Assembly (NCBI RefSeq): GCF_947172395.1
Contig: NC_069087.1
Coordinates: 11,799,107 to 11,863,106 of the forward strand
Length of the DNA: 64,000 nt
Source: Bicyclus anynana
Taxonomy: Eukaryota > Arthropoda > Insecta > Lepidoptera > Nymphalidae
Reading direction: 5' to 3'
The stretch's first letter is position 1, and the number at the start of each line of letters is the position of its first letter. The notes below the pieces were generated by a model that worked only from the letters and a program-made list of their open reading frames with translations, ran no database searches and had not been told where the DNA came from. Both the position numbers and the translations under genes were made by a program. Below, piece by piece: positions 43,029-55,000 of the stretch.

Positions 43029-46000
43029 GTAAGTTTGACTGCGTGCTGGTAGTGGTGGTGACGCAACCCAAGCTCTACGCGACCCTTCTCCCTGTCACGT
43101 TTCTCTCTCTGTTCCTCACCTTCCACGTGCTGTACGACAGCGCGCTCTACAGCATACAAATAAGTTTGAATTTGTACTGGTAGTGGTGGTGACGCATCCC
43201 AAGCTCGACGCAGCCCTTCTCTCCGTCACGCTGCTCTCTCTGTTCCTCACCTTCCACGTGCTGTACGACAGCGCGCTCTATAGCATACAGCAGTTTGACT
43301 GCGTGCTGGTGATGGGGGTATCGCAGCTTAAGCTCGACGCGGACCTTCTCCCCGTCACACTTCTCTCTCTATTCCTCACCTTCCACGTGCTGTACGACAG
43401 CCCGCTCTACAGCATACAAGTAAGTTTGACTGCGTGCTGGTAGTGGTTGTGACGCAACCCAAGCTCTACGCGACCCTTCTCCCTGTCACGTTTCTCTCTC
43501 TGTTCCTCACCTTCCACGTGCTGTACGACAGCGCGCTCTACAGCATACAAGTAAGTTTGACTGCGTGCTAGTGGTGGGGTTCGCGGCCCAAGCTCGCCGC
43601 GGCCCTCCTCTCCGTCACTGCTTTCCCCTCTTCACCTTTCACGTGCTGTATGACAGCGCGCTCTACAGCATACAAGTAAGTTTGACTGTGTGCTGGTGGC
43701 GGTGGTGACGCATTCCAAGATCGACGCGGCCCTTCTCCCGTCACGCTTCTCTCTCTGTTTCTTACATTCCACGTGCTGTACGACAGCGCGCTCTAACGCG
43801 TACAAGTAAGTTTGACTGTGTGCTAGTAGTGGTGGTGACGAAACCCAAGCTCTACGCGACCCTTCACCCCGTCACGTTTCTCTCTCTGTTCCTCACCTTT
43901 CACGTGCTGTACGACAGCGCGCTCTACAGCATACAAGTAAGTTTGACTGTGTGCTGGTGACGGTGGCGACGCAACCCAAGCTCGACTCGGCCCTTCTACC
44001 CGTCACGCTTCTCTCTCTGTTCCTCACCTTCCACGTGCTGTACGACGGCGCGCTCAACAGCATACAAGTAAGTTTGACTGTGTGCTGGTAGTGGTAATGA
44101 CGCAACCCAAGCTCTACGCGACCTTTCTCCCCGTCACGTGTCTCTCTCTGTTCCTCACCTTCCACGTGCTGCACGACAGCTTGCCCTAACGCGTACAAAT
44201 AAGTTTGACTGCGTGCTGGTAGTGGTGGTGACGAAACCCAAGCTCTACGCGACCCTTCTCCCCGTCACGTTTCTCTCTCTGTTCCTCAACTTCCATGTGC
44301 AACAACACTACAGTATAAGAGTGAGTTCCAATCAATGAAATTGTGGTTTTAACGAAACTATTACACAAAACGGACTAATATAAGTCAAGTTTTGCTATAC
44401 TAAATCTAGTTACTACGCGTTTTACAGTAAAGCCCGCAAAATATCAGTCATGTATTTTCACCATTGCACAATAAAATATAATATAATCTAGCACAGTCAG
44501 TATATTCAACTGTCCCAGGATACCTCGAATTTGACACCCTACTCCGGAACATCTAGCATTAGATATTCATAAGATTTGTCACATTGTAGTCTATCTGACA
44601 TGACCTGACCTGACCTGACTGTAATGTATGTAAAAATATAGTGTTACTATCATGTTACTGTCTAGAAATTATACTTATGTTTCAAATGTTAGGTATATTT
44701 TTACTACTATTATAAAGATATAAATTTTGTAATATTATTATATCTGTATCTACTAAGCCGATTTCGAAAACTAGAAAGCTACGTTATTTGTAAGTATCTT
44801 AACCTATATTTTATCCCGTATTGTAAGTATTATGTTTATTTTTCCTCGTTTTTCTCACGGGAACTACGCGGTTGAAATTGCAGGGCAATGCTAGTATATA
44901 TACAGAAAATCCATCGTCTAAATAGAGTACAAAGTATTTCATTGTAAATAAATAAATAATGTACGTCTTTGAAATGGGAGCGTGCACATTATCGGTCACT
45001 TAGTTGCAAACAATGTGGTTTTATTGTCTCCTGCTGCCGACGTAGCGAGGTAAAATACAAGTAAGCTTCTAAAGTAAATAAATCGTTCATAAACTTTTAA
45101 CGACGATTTTCCCGCGGGAGCACAGCCAGATTAGTTTATAAATAAATAATGATATGTCGATTACACAAACTATTGTTATTCGTAGTTTTACAATTTAGTT
45201 GTACATGACGAGGCGAATTAATATTTCCAATGGGAAAATATATCTTCCTCGAATTTTGATTTCCCTGAGGTAATCGAGTTTATTAGCTGCATTTCATAAA
45301 TCGTATTTCATATCGTTTATGTGATTCTGTTATCTAATATCATATCAATACGCTGTTTGTAATGGCTGACTATTTTGAATACTACCAATAATATAAAATT
45401 GAATGTTTTTTACTCTTTCACGCAAAAGCTACTTTTTTTGTTTTTTACAAGTTAGCCCTTGACTACAATCTCACCTGATGGCAAGTGATGATGCAGTCTA
45501 AGATGGAAGCGTGCTAACTTGTTAGGAGGAGAATGAATATCCACACCCCTTTCGATTTCTACACGGCATCGTACCGGAACGCTAAATCGCTTGGCGGTAC
45601 GTCTTTGCCGGTAGGGTGGTGACTAGCCACGGCCGAAGCCTCCAACCAACCTCCAACGAAAGGGGTGTGGATTTTCATTCTCCTCCTAATAAGTTAGCCC
45701 GCTTCCATCTTAGATTGCATCATCACTTACCATCAGGTGAGATTGTAGACAAGGGCTAACTTGTAAAGAATAATAAAAAAAAATATGATTCCCGCAGGAT
45801 TCGTGAAAACTGATTTCACGTAGACGAAGTCACAGACATCAGCTAGCACATAATAATTTAGGTATTCATTATTTCACGTTGATGTAAAACTCGCTAATTT
45901 GTGTGAAAAAAATCTCTCGCTTATTTTGTTTAGAAAAACGTTGGCGGATAATATAAACTCGCCAAAATGTCGGCGTTACATTTCCCTTAATTTCCATTTT

Positions 46001-49000
46001 ATCAGACCTTTTTACAGTTGGCTTTAATTAAAAACATTGTATACGAATCCCTGTAAAACCGTAGATAATTGCTTTTGTATCCCATTACTTTGAAAGTATA
46101 TTTACAAAATTTTAATGAAAGTAGCCTTTTATGTTCATTAAAATAAGGCAAAATGTTAACAGCTTAATCAAAAGGAACGATCGCCGACATAAATGTCACT
46201 TAAAGTTACGATCGGCAGACGTCGTTTTCTAGAATGTTAAATTAAAAGGTTTCCTTTTAGGGGCAAATGTTTCAATGAAAGTCAAAGCTTGTACAAAATA
46301 AACATATAACTTTAATTGTACCGACAGTACTGTTAATTTAGATTAAAGGCAAAATATTGAAACGTTTGTTTTACACAAAATTCTCAGTGTCACATTTACT
46401 CAATAATTAGAATAATGTAGTCCTTCTGACCAAGTAGAGTATTTTTCTTCTTTTTTTTTATTCTTTACAAGTTAGTCCTTGACTGCAATCTCACCTGATT
46501 GTAAGTGATGATGCAATCTAAGACGGAAGCGGACTAATTTGTTAGGAGGAGAATGAAAATCCACACCCCTTTCGGTTTCTACACGACATCGCACCAGAAC
46601 ACTAAATCGCTTGGCGGTACGTCTTTGTCGGTAGGGTAGTAACTAGCCACGGCCGAAGCCTTCCACCAGCCAGACCTGGACAAATTAAGAAAACTTCAAT
46701 CGGCCCAGCCGGGGATCGAAACCAGGACCTCCGTCTTGTAAATCCACCGCAAATACCACTGCGCCACGGAGGCCGTCAAAATACACAGAGATAACGGGAC
46801 ATGACGGGTAGCAGTGACATTGATAATACCATTATTTTGTAGAGGAAACACCTCGAGCAGGTCCCAGGACTTGTGACCTTGAGAGTAGGTTTAAGGTATC
46901 CCTTTATAATACATTAACACTCACCTTCCCTGCCCGACATGTTCTCCATGTCCGCATTAAACAATTTATGATAAACAGTAATTACAACACAAAACATTAT
47001 TTCACAGAATCGCGACTAACGCGACTAACAGCGTGACGGTGTCTACAATGTCTAACATACAACTGAGCTCAAGTCACCACCCCCAGTCAATACTATATTA
47101 TTTATACCAAAACTGATACCTTCCCTTTACAGTAATATAAATATTGAATGTTAATAAAACACTAATCGATGAACTTGTAACAGTAAACTTTTTATTGACA
47201 ATTATGAATTGTAAGGCAAATTTGTAATGCCAGACACCAGGAGAAAAAATAGTTATTGTACCAATAGCTTTACATGCTCTCTGATGCACACAAATGAATC
47301 TTTGACGCCTCCTTCCCAATTAAAAAAACTATTGCATCGAGCGTTATTTAAAAAAATATTATAATACTTATTATTTTTTTAAACATAAACCTTTACTTAA
47401 CTTTAATGAAAGATATTATGCAAGCCAGCAGTGTTTAGACAAACAAGTCTGTAAACTTAATCTTGCTTTCATAGACTGATACGACAGTAAAGTAATCAGA
47501 GCGACGACGTGCTCTCTGAGGTATGGGCTTCTTTACCCAGCGTAATGTTGTACCAACAGCTTTTAGTACTCTCCGAGGCATGCAACCGCCATTCCCAACT
47601 TTAGAAAATCTTTTGGATTGAGAGTATCTTAAAACAACTCAATAACTCATTATTATTTTGTTCAACCTCATTAACTGTAGCATGAGACAACCGCATAGGA
47701 ACGAAGCACTAACACACGTAATATTTTACCTTACTTTATGAATCGTAGAAGATATTATGCAAGCCAACAGTCTTTAGACAATCACTTCTGTAAACTTTAT
47801 CTTACTTTTATAGACTGACAATACAGTAAAGTAATCAAAGCGACAACTTTACGTGCTCTCCGAGGCAAGGACTTAGTTACCCAGCGTAGTGTTGTACCAA
47901 CAGCTTTTCGTGCTTTCCGAAGCACGTACTTAGTTACATCGTAGCATCAACATTGTTTCGATTAAACACGACTCAGAAGCAAGTTGCAACTTGACGTCAG
48001 CCTGATTTTGAGATTTAATTACTAAGTAAATGTATTAAGCAAATGAACATGTGGCGAATATATAATAGCGAATTTAAGTTCGAAAACGTAGCTCTTATTG
48101 TTAAAGAAATAAGACCGATATTTCAGAAGACGGTCAATTCATGTCGGTGTATGGAAGTAGGAACTATTCAATATTCAGAGAATCGGTTCCCAGCTAGTGC
48201 ATCCCCTTTGTATTCGGACAGTGATTTATCATTTACCATACAATTTAACTGAACGTACTTATCAGTGTAATCTCGTTGTAATCCGTCCTAGTTAGGGATA
48301 ATCCTTCCGGAATAAATGTTTATTAAGTAGTTGTCGCTTGTCTAAGGTGTATTGTCTCGAGATTATATTTACTAGATGTAACATTGGTAAACGATAGGCC
48401 TGGCGCAGTGATTATAAATACTGCTCTTGTAGTGAAGGGTTCGAATCCAGTCAATTTGTGATGTACAAATATATTATATACTAGTGGACACCCGCCACTT
48501 CGTCCGCGTAGAACTCTACTCCTAATAAGTTAGATTCTTCTATCTTAGATTGCATCATCAGGTGAGATTGTAGTCAAGTGGTAACTTGTAAAGAATAAAA
48601 AATTACTATTCAACATATAAAACGAATTTATCAATTCTATTATAATTATGCAATACTCCAACACCCCGCGGTTTCACCCGCGTAGTTCTCGTTTCCATGG
48701 GAATACGGGGATAAACATAGCTTATGACACTAGCAAATGACGTAGCTTTCTATAGGTATAAGAATATTTAGAATCGATTCAGTAAATCTAGAGATTACCC
48801 GCTCCAGCCTCACATGATAACTTTTTAATATTCGTATAGATTCCAGTCGTTCCTCAGATTAGTGCGTTCAAACTAACAACAAATTCTTCAGATTTATAAT
48901 AAGTTTAGATTATGTATACATACTCTGTATTACCAAAATTTGTAAAGCAGTTGATAAATCTGTTAGTCACGAAGTCGAGTAGCTAATAGAGTATTAGCTA

Positions 49001-52000
49001 CTCAACTACGCCGATAGCATCGTAAGTACTGGTACGTATCGTAAAACGCCCATTAAAACAAGGCAAAGCTACCAGGGTGTCATAAAGTAAGGTGAGGTAC
49101 TCCATGTCTCTATTTACAATATGCCAATTTATTTCGTAATGCTTTACGTTAGGGGTTAAAATTGTTTGCACCATGGCTCATTGTAAGTCGTAATACGATG
49201 ATGGTATCCAAGAGCAAGTAGATACATTAATTATCATATTAGTCTATGTAGAGTAGCTAAGCAACTATGGCACAGCTTTGGGCTTGGTCGGCTACACCTC
49301 TTTTGTTAACCGTATTTTAGAACTTTAAATAGAACGGTACAGGTATATTATGAACAACGCGATACCAGTTTTTAATCGTCGTCATCAACCCATATTCGGC
49401 TGCTAAGCTCGAGTCTCCTCTCAGAACTGGTTAGGCCAATAGTTCACCACGCTGGCCCAATGCGGATTGGCAGACTTCACACACGCAGAGAATTAAGATA
49501 ATTCTCTGGTATGCAGGTTTCCTCACGATGTTTTCGTTCACCGACCTTTTCTTTCCGACACGTGTCATTTAGTTTTTAATAAAAAAATATATTATTAATA
49601 AAACATTTACAGCTTAAGATCACTCGCGTTACCGCATTACTTATATTGCTAATTGCATAGCTTAGTAGGCCCAGACTTTATTTTTTATTTTGTCGGTTCT
49701 ATTCTAGACATCTCTAAGTATACAAAACTTAGCCGAGATATGTGCTAATAAAACATTTAAAAATATTTAATAAAATATTTTAAGGGCATAGAAAGAAAGG
49801 AGCTTTGCTAGTTCTACGCCGTAGAGCTATTGAGGATGTCGTAGCATGCCGTAGAGGCGTAGAGCCTACAACTAAGACCGGATTTACGGTCAAGAGGTCC
49901 TGAAAATGTAACCCATATCTTTGAAAATGGGACTCATATTCCTCTTCCCCTTCAATGTCGTAGATCAAACCATTCTTATTTGCCATCTCTGAGATGACTC
50001 CGGCCTCTTGACCATGGAGTTATTGTATTCTACTAAGACCCTCAAACCATAGATAATACCTATATACCTATTTATATATATACCTATATATGTGTATCTA
50101 GATATGAACATTTACTTAAGAGTTGATAAGGTAAGGTGTGGTAATCCGCATGTCATCTAATTTGCGGACTACGGCATAACCCTTCTCAATCTGAATGGAA
50201 ATCAGTCGTGAACCAATGATTAGTGAGAAGTTTGTCACTGAGTTTGATGAAAGCAGATAACAGATATTGAGTAGATAAACGGTAATAAATGAAGTTCTTT
50301 TATAAAATGTTACAATTTATTATAAAAAATTAGCTGACACCTTGACTTGAACCACGTAGTCGACGCTTGGAACCGTGGAGTGGTGACTTTTAGAGTGCTG
50401 AAGAACAGGTTTCAAACAAACATCCTCATGGTACGGTATTCTAGAGAATATCACATTTGTTCAAACTCTTCCGTATATAGATACAGATAGATAAAAGTTC
50501 AAATTAGTAGTATTATACGATTTAATGACATTAAAAGTATAGTAATAGTAGCTTTTGGTTAATCAAATTCGAACGTTGTTTATGTGTATATTGAACTGTT
50601 ACAACCGCTAATTTTCACGAATAGCGCCCACGATAAAATATAATTTAAATGTGCCATATAAAATCAAATTTACATGTAGATACCGAGCTTAACTTTTGGT
50701 CGACCCTCGGTCCAATTAAAACATGGAATGCATAATATTATGTACTTAAATATAAATTTGTTAATTACTAATTTTGTGACATAAATAAAATGACATAGAA
50801 AAAAGTAATTTGATAATAAAAATGCAGGTGATTTTCTGCTTCTTTCATTATCTAATGCTGTTGGTAATGTAGGTATATTTGCTGCTTCCCAACCTCGAAT
50901 GGTCCACGTAAATTCTAATTAGAAAATGCCATTCAAGTAACAATAACGGTAAGAAATTTTAATTTACTCGTAAGCCGGTAAGGCGGAACGAAATTTCCTC
51001 ATTGCCACCCGGCGCGCGGAAATTCCGCCGGGCTTATAATAAACTTAAGTTATAATATAATAAGTAGAGTCTTTGAACGAATGCTGATGCACCTGAGAGC
51101 TAGATAAAAGAGACAACATTTTTAATCATATTTTTCCAAAGTAGTCGGGTCAACAAATGCTTCAAGACGGACATTTAAGAGGAATCTTAAAGAAAATTCA
51201 TTCGTAAAAATTTTTCCTCAAAGTACTTTTACTACTAAAGTCGTGTTGATACATATTGATTGTCTTAACTCGTTGGAGTTCATCATCATCATTATAATCA
51301 ACCCATATTTGGCTCACTGCTGAGCTCGAGTCTACTCTCAGAATGAGAGGGGTTAGGCCAATAGTCCACCACGCTGGCCCAACGCGGATTGGCAGACTTC
51401 ACACACGCAGAGAAGTTATAAAATCCTCTGGATTGCAGGTTTCCTCACGATTTTTTTCCTTCACCGTTTGAGACACGTGATATTTAATTTCTTAAAATGT
51501 ACATAACTTAAAACTTGGAGGTGCATACTCCGGATCGGATTCCAATCCACACCCTCCGAAATCGGAGGCAGAAGTCATATCCACTAGGCTATCACGGCTC
51601 TCAATGTTATGTTTATACTATTAGTAGCCTCGCCGTATTATCCTTGTAGTTCCCACTCCCTAAACGTTAACTAAAGCGGGGATAAATGAAGCCTATATTC
51701 ATCAAAAGCAATGTAGGATTCTAATTGTAAAATAATTTTTCATATCAGTCCAGTAGTTTCAGGGCTTATTCAATGCAAACAAACAAGCAATCAAAACTTA
51801 TGAAGAGAAAGTCTGGCATTTCGTTTTGCCAGTTTATCTATATATTGCTTATTTAACAGGTTAAGGTTTTAGTGAATTAACTAAGCTAAGTAACATCTTT
51901 TTCCATTCAAAGTATTATCGTATCGTTATCTGACATACTGTTGAAACAAAAAGCTATACAACATCTCAAAACAGAAGCAATTTTACAACATTACAAAAAC

Positions 52001-55000
52001 AGCGTTTGACCCTGTTACAGAAAGAATAAAGGTAAAAAAACGTGTACTATATTTCCAAGTAGCATAAATGGGTACTCGGATGCGGTTTTATTCCTAAACG
52101 AAATGTATTTTACAACATTTTGAAGGCAGCGAGATCAAGTGGTGTATTTCCACAGGCGGCGAGCATGGCTTCAGCTGCCAGCGAGGGCCGCAAGATATTA
52201 CAGAGTCAAGAGAGCGGCCGTTCAATAAGCCACCCTATGGCTTTGAGGAAAAGGTTGAAAGCCCCGCGCACTCCGAGGCCTGCCCGCCGTCTCCCCCAGG
52301 TATAAACTTCTTGACACATATATTTCTGCACTGACATGTGGCAATTGCCGCCAATATAAGCTAGAGTAAGTGCTACTTGGACGTCTACACCACAATTAGG
52401 GTGTAGGAAGTTGGTAGCAAGTTGAAATCACTGAGGACGGACTTTACAACTTTTTCATATATAACATTTCAGTTCATTCGAACTGTTATTTTTGTAATTC
52501 TTACCTTATCTATCGATTGTAATCAATCATGGATGCTTATTGGACATGGAATTGATGTAATTAGAAAACCAATGCAACGAATTTTATTGATTTCCTAGCT
52601 TCAAGCTTAACAAAGTCCATCTTGGGTGCAGGAACGAAATATTTATTCATGACTATACTGTTGAAACTTTGTGTATGGCTATTGATGACGAGTATAATGA
52701 TGGTGAGGAGTTTGTCATCTTATAGACTTCATGTGATATATGACGTCCGACAACATAGCTTCTTGAAAATTGTACAACAAGGTTATCACTTGATTTGAAA
52801 ATCATTAGGTTGTAATTTTATTATTTTACCAGGTTGGTAGTTGACAAAACTTTTAACGCAAGAGTTGGTTTTTGATGAACAAAAATTTTAATTTTGTTTC
52901 TGGGCCCGAAGACTGTAAGTATAGTTATTTAAAAGATAGTTATTATTTTCAAATATGTATCTAACAAAGTATTTTTTATTTTGGACAGGCCTTAATAGTA
53001 GGAGTACGTAAATGCGGGACACGTGCTCTGTTGGAAATGCTGTACCTCCATCCGATGGTCCAGAAAGCGTCAGGCGAGGTCCACTTCTTTGACCGCGACG
53101 AGAACTATGCCCTCGGATTGGAGTGGTATCGAAGCAAAATGCCCCTTTCATTCAAAGGGCAAATAACTATAGAGAAAAGCCCCAGCTACTTCGTTACCCC
53201 CGAGGTAAGTAACAAACAATGTGACGTATGTGCGAAGGCTATTGACTTTGTAAATTGACTTATGCGACTCGGATATGTATGGGATTTTTCTGAAACATTT
53301 TTTTTTGGCTATTTGTTTATATACTTCAGTAATAATTGCGGGCAAACGAGTAATAAACATTTTACAGATGCCTGGATATTTCTTTGTACGTACTTTCTTT
53401 TGCTTTTACTTTGCATATACGTTTTATTACTTACTTTTATATAATAATTACATCTTAAAAACCATATCAAACTACGTATTGGAGAAAGGAGAAAATATTT
53501 CAGATAAAAATCGAGGAATACTAAGGTAGAGCCGTGGTCCCACCCAATAAATACCTACCATGTACCTGTGTTTGGCATAACCACAGTAGGTATACAGTAG
53601 GTGCGACCACGGCAGCGGCTCTGCAGTGACCATTTTTGTATCTAGGGGCATTTCTCGCTTTCTATTTCTTCTGATATCTGCGTTTCCTTTTCTGTCACTT
53701 ATAATAATCTTCAACCTTCAGGACATGATAGGTCTAGCCCACCTCGAATTTTATTATCGATGATCTGTTATTATATTATGCAACATACATCATACTCGTA
53801 AGTTCCAAAGGTTGAATGTACAATAAATATTTGATATGCGTAATTAAATAATGTTATTTTTTAAATAAAATTAATACAATATAGTTCCATAAAGTTCTTG
53901 TTATAATACCCTTGTGTCAAATATTTAACATTTCTACAACACACAATAAAAATCTTTCTTGAAAAATCTTGCCTAATTAGGATAATGAAATAGGTATTTC
54001 GTTTTGCAAAGCTTGTAGTCCATTATTATGAATAATTCAGTGGAACCTTGAAAATGGATTAGCAAATGTAATTCCCCAAGAATATTTTAATAACAAGAAC
54101 ATGACAGTGTTTCACGGGCAATTAGCTGAATCTACAACGTAAAATTAAAAGTGAAGCTACTTGGAAAATTATTTTCCTCTCATTTATAAGGACTTGAAAG
54201 AATATTATTAGTGCTGTATTTCACTTCCTGTAAAAATGAAGTAGCCGGAGATAGGAAAGAATGGCATACCATCCTAAAGACAAGGATTAGAGATGGAGGT
54301 GGTCACGACCCTCACACATGAGGAATACGACTCACGGAGGAAAAATGAAATAGGTAGGTACATATTTAAAGACTTAACTATTGTAGACTATATTTTTAGA
54401 CTATACTATTTTAGTATAATATTATAGTAGGTATAGTAGATATATTTTTATTAGTTACCGGTTATTTTTTACAGTGAAGTGTTAAAGTAATCACAAATAT
54501 TTGTTAACGTTGTATATGTATCGTAACATTTTTAAATTTATACAAAAATAAAAATTATTTATGTAAACGTTGTTCCATGTTCTTTATTTTATTTAAACAA
54601 GTCTTAGTATAGTTATGCTTATTAATTCAAGAGTAACTTCTTCAGTAACTATACAAATAAATTTTAATATATTTTAATGGGTACAGTACCCAATACAAGC
54701 ACTCATTCAAATAAGCGCTTACAAGCTCTTTTGAATTGGGTTTTGAAATAAATTTATAAAATAAATATATTCTAGTATCTATGAATTCGCTGTTTCTCAA
54801 AGCTCTCCATTTTCCTCATTTGGTAAAAGCCTTTGTTAAATTACTCCAAGCTCTTATAATGGGATACAAAGCTCTTTAGAAACTCTGCTAAAACGGCTGA
54901 AATTTTAAATATTAAACTTTACAGAATTCACTCTTTTTACTCTATTGAGCACTAGCCTACTAGATGGAACTAAAGTTTCCGAAAATCTGAAGTACCTACA

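Noticed and set aside
42860..43183. Start codon ATG at 42860 for the sulfotransferase
   Set aside because: That ATG opens a frame (MVAAVVVSARGG) lacking the membrane anchor. The anchor frame enters from a split codon, so the real start lies upstream.
43893..44198. Minus-strand open frames across the exon array (also 42819-43028 and 44186-44368)
   Set aside because: They are antisense shadows of the anchor-coding repeat, made regular by its periodicity.
42736..44334. CRISPR-like array
   Set aside because: The repeats are contiguous 131-bp units without unique spacers, and the DNA is from an animal.
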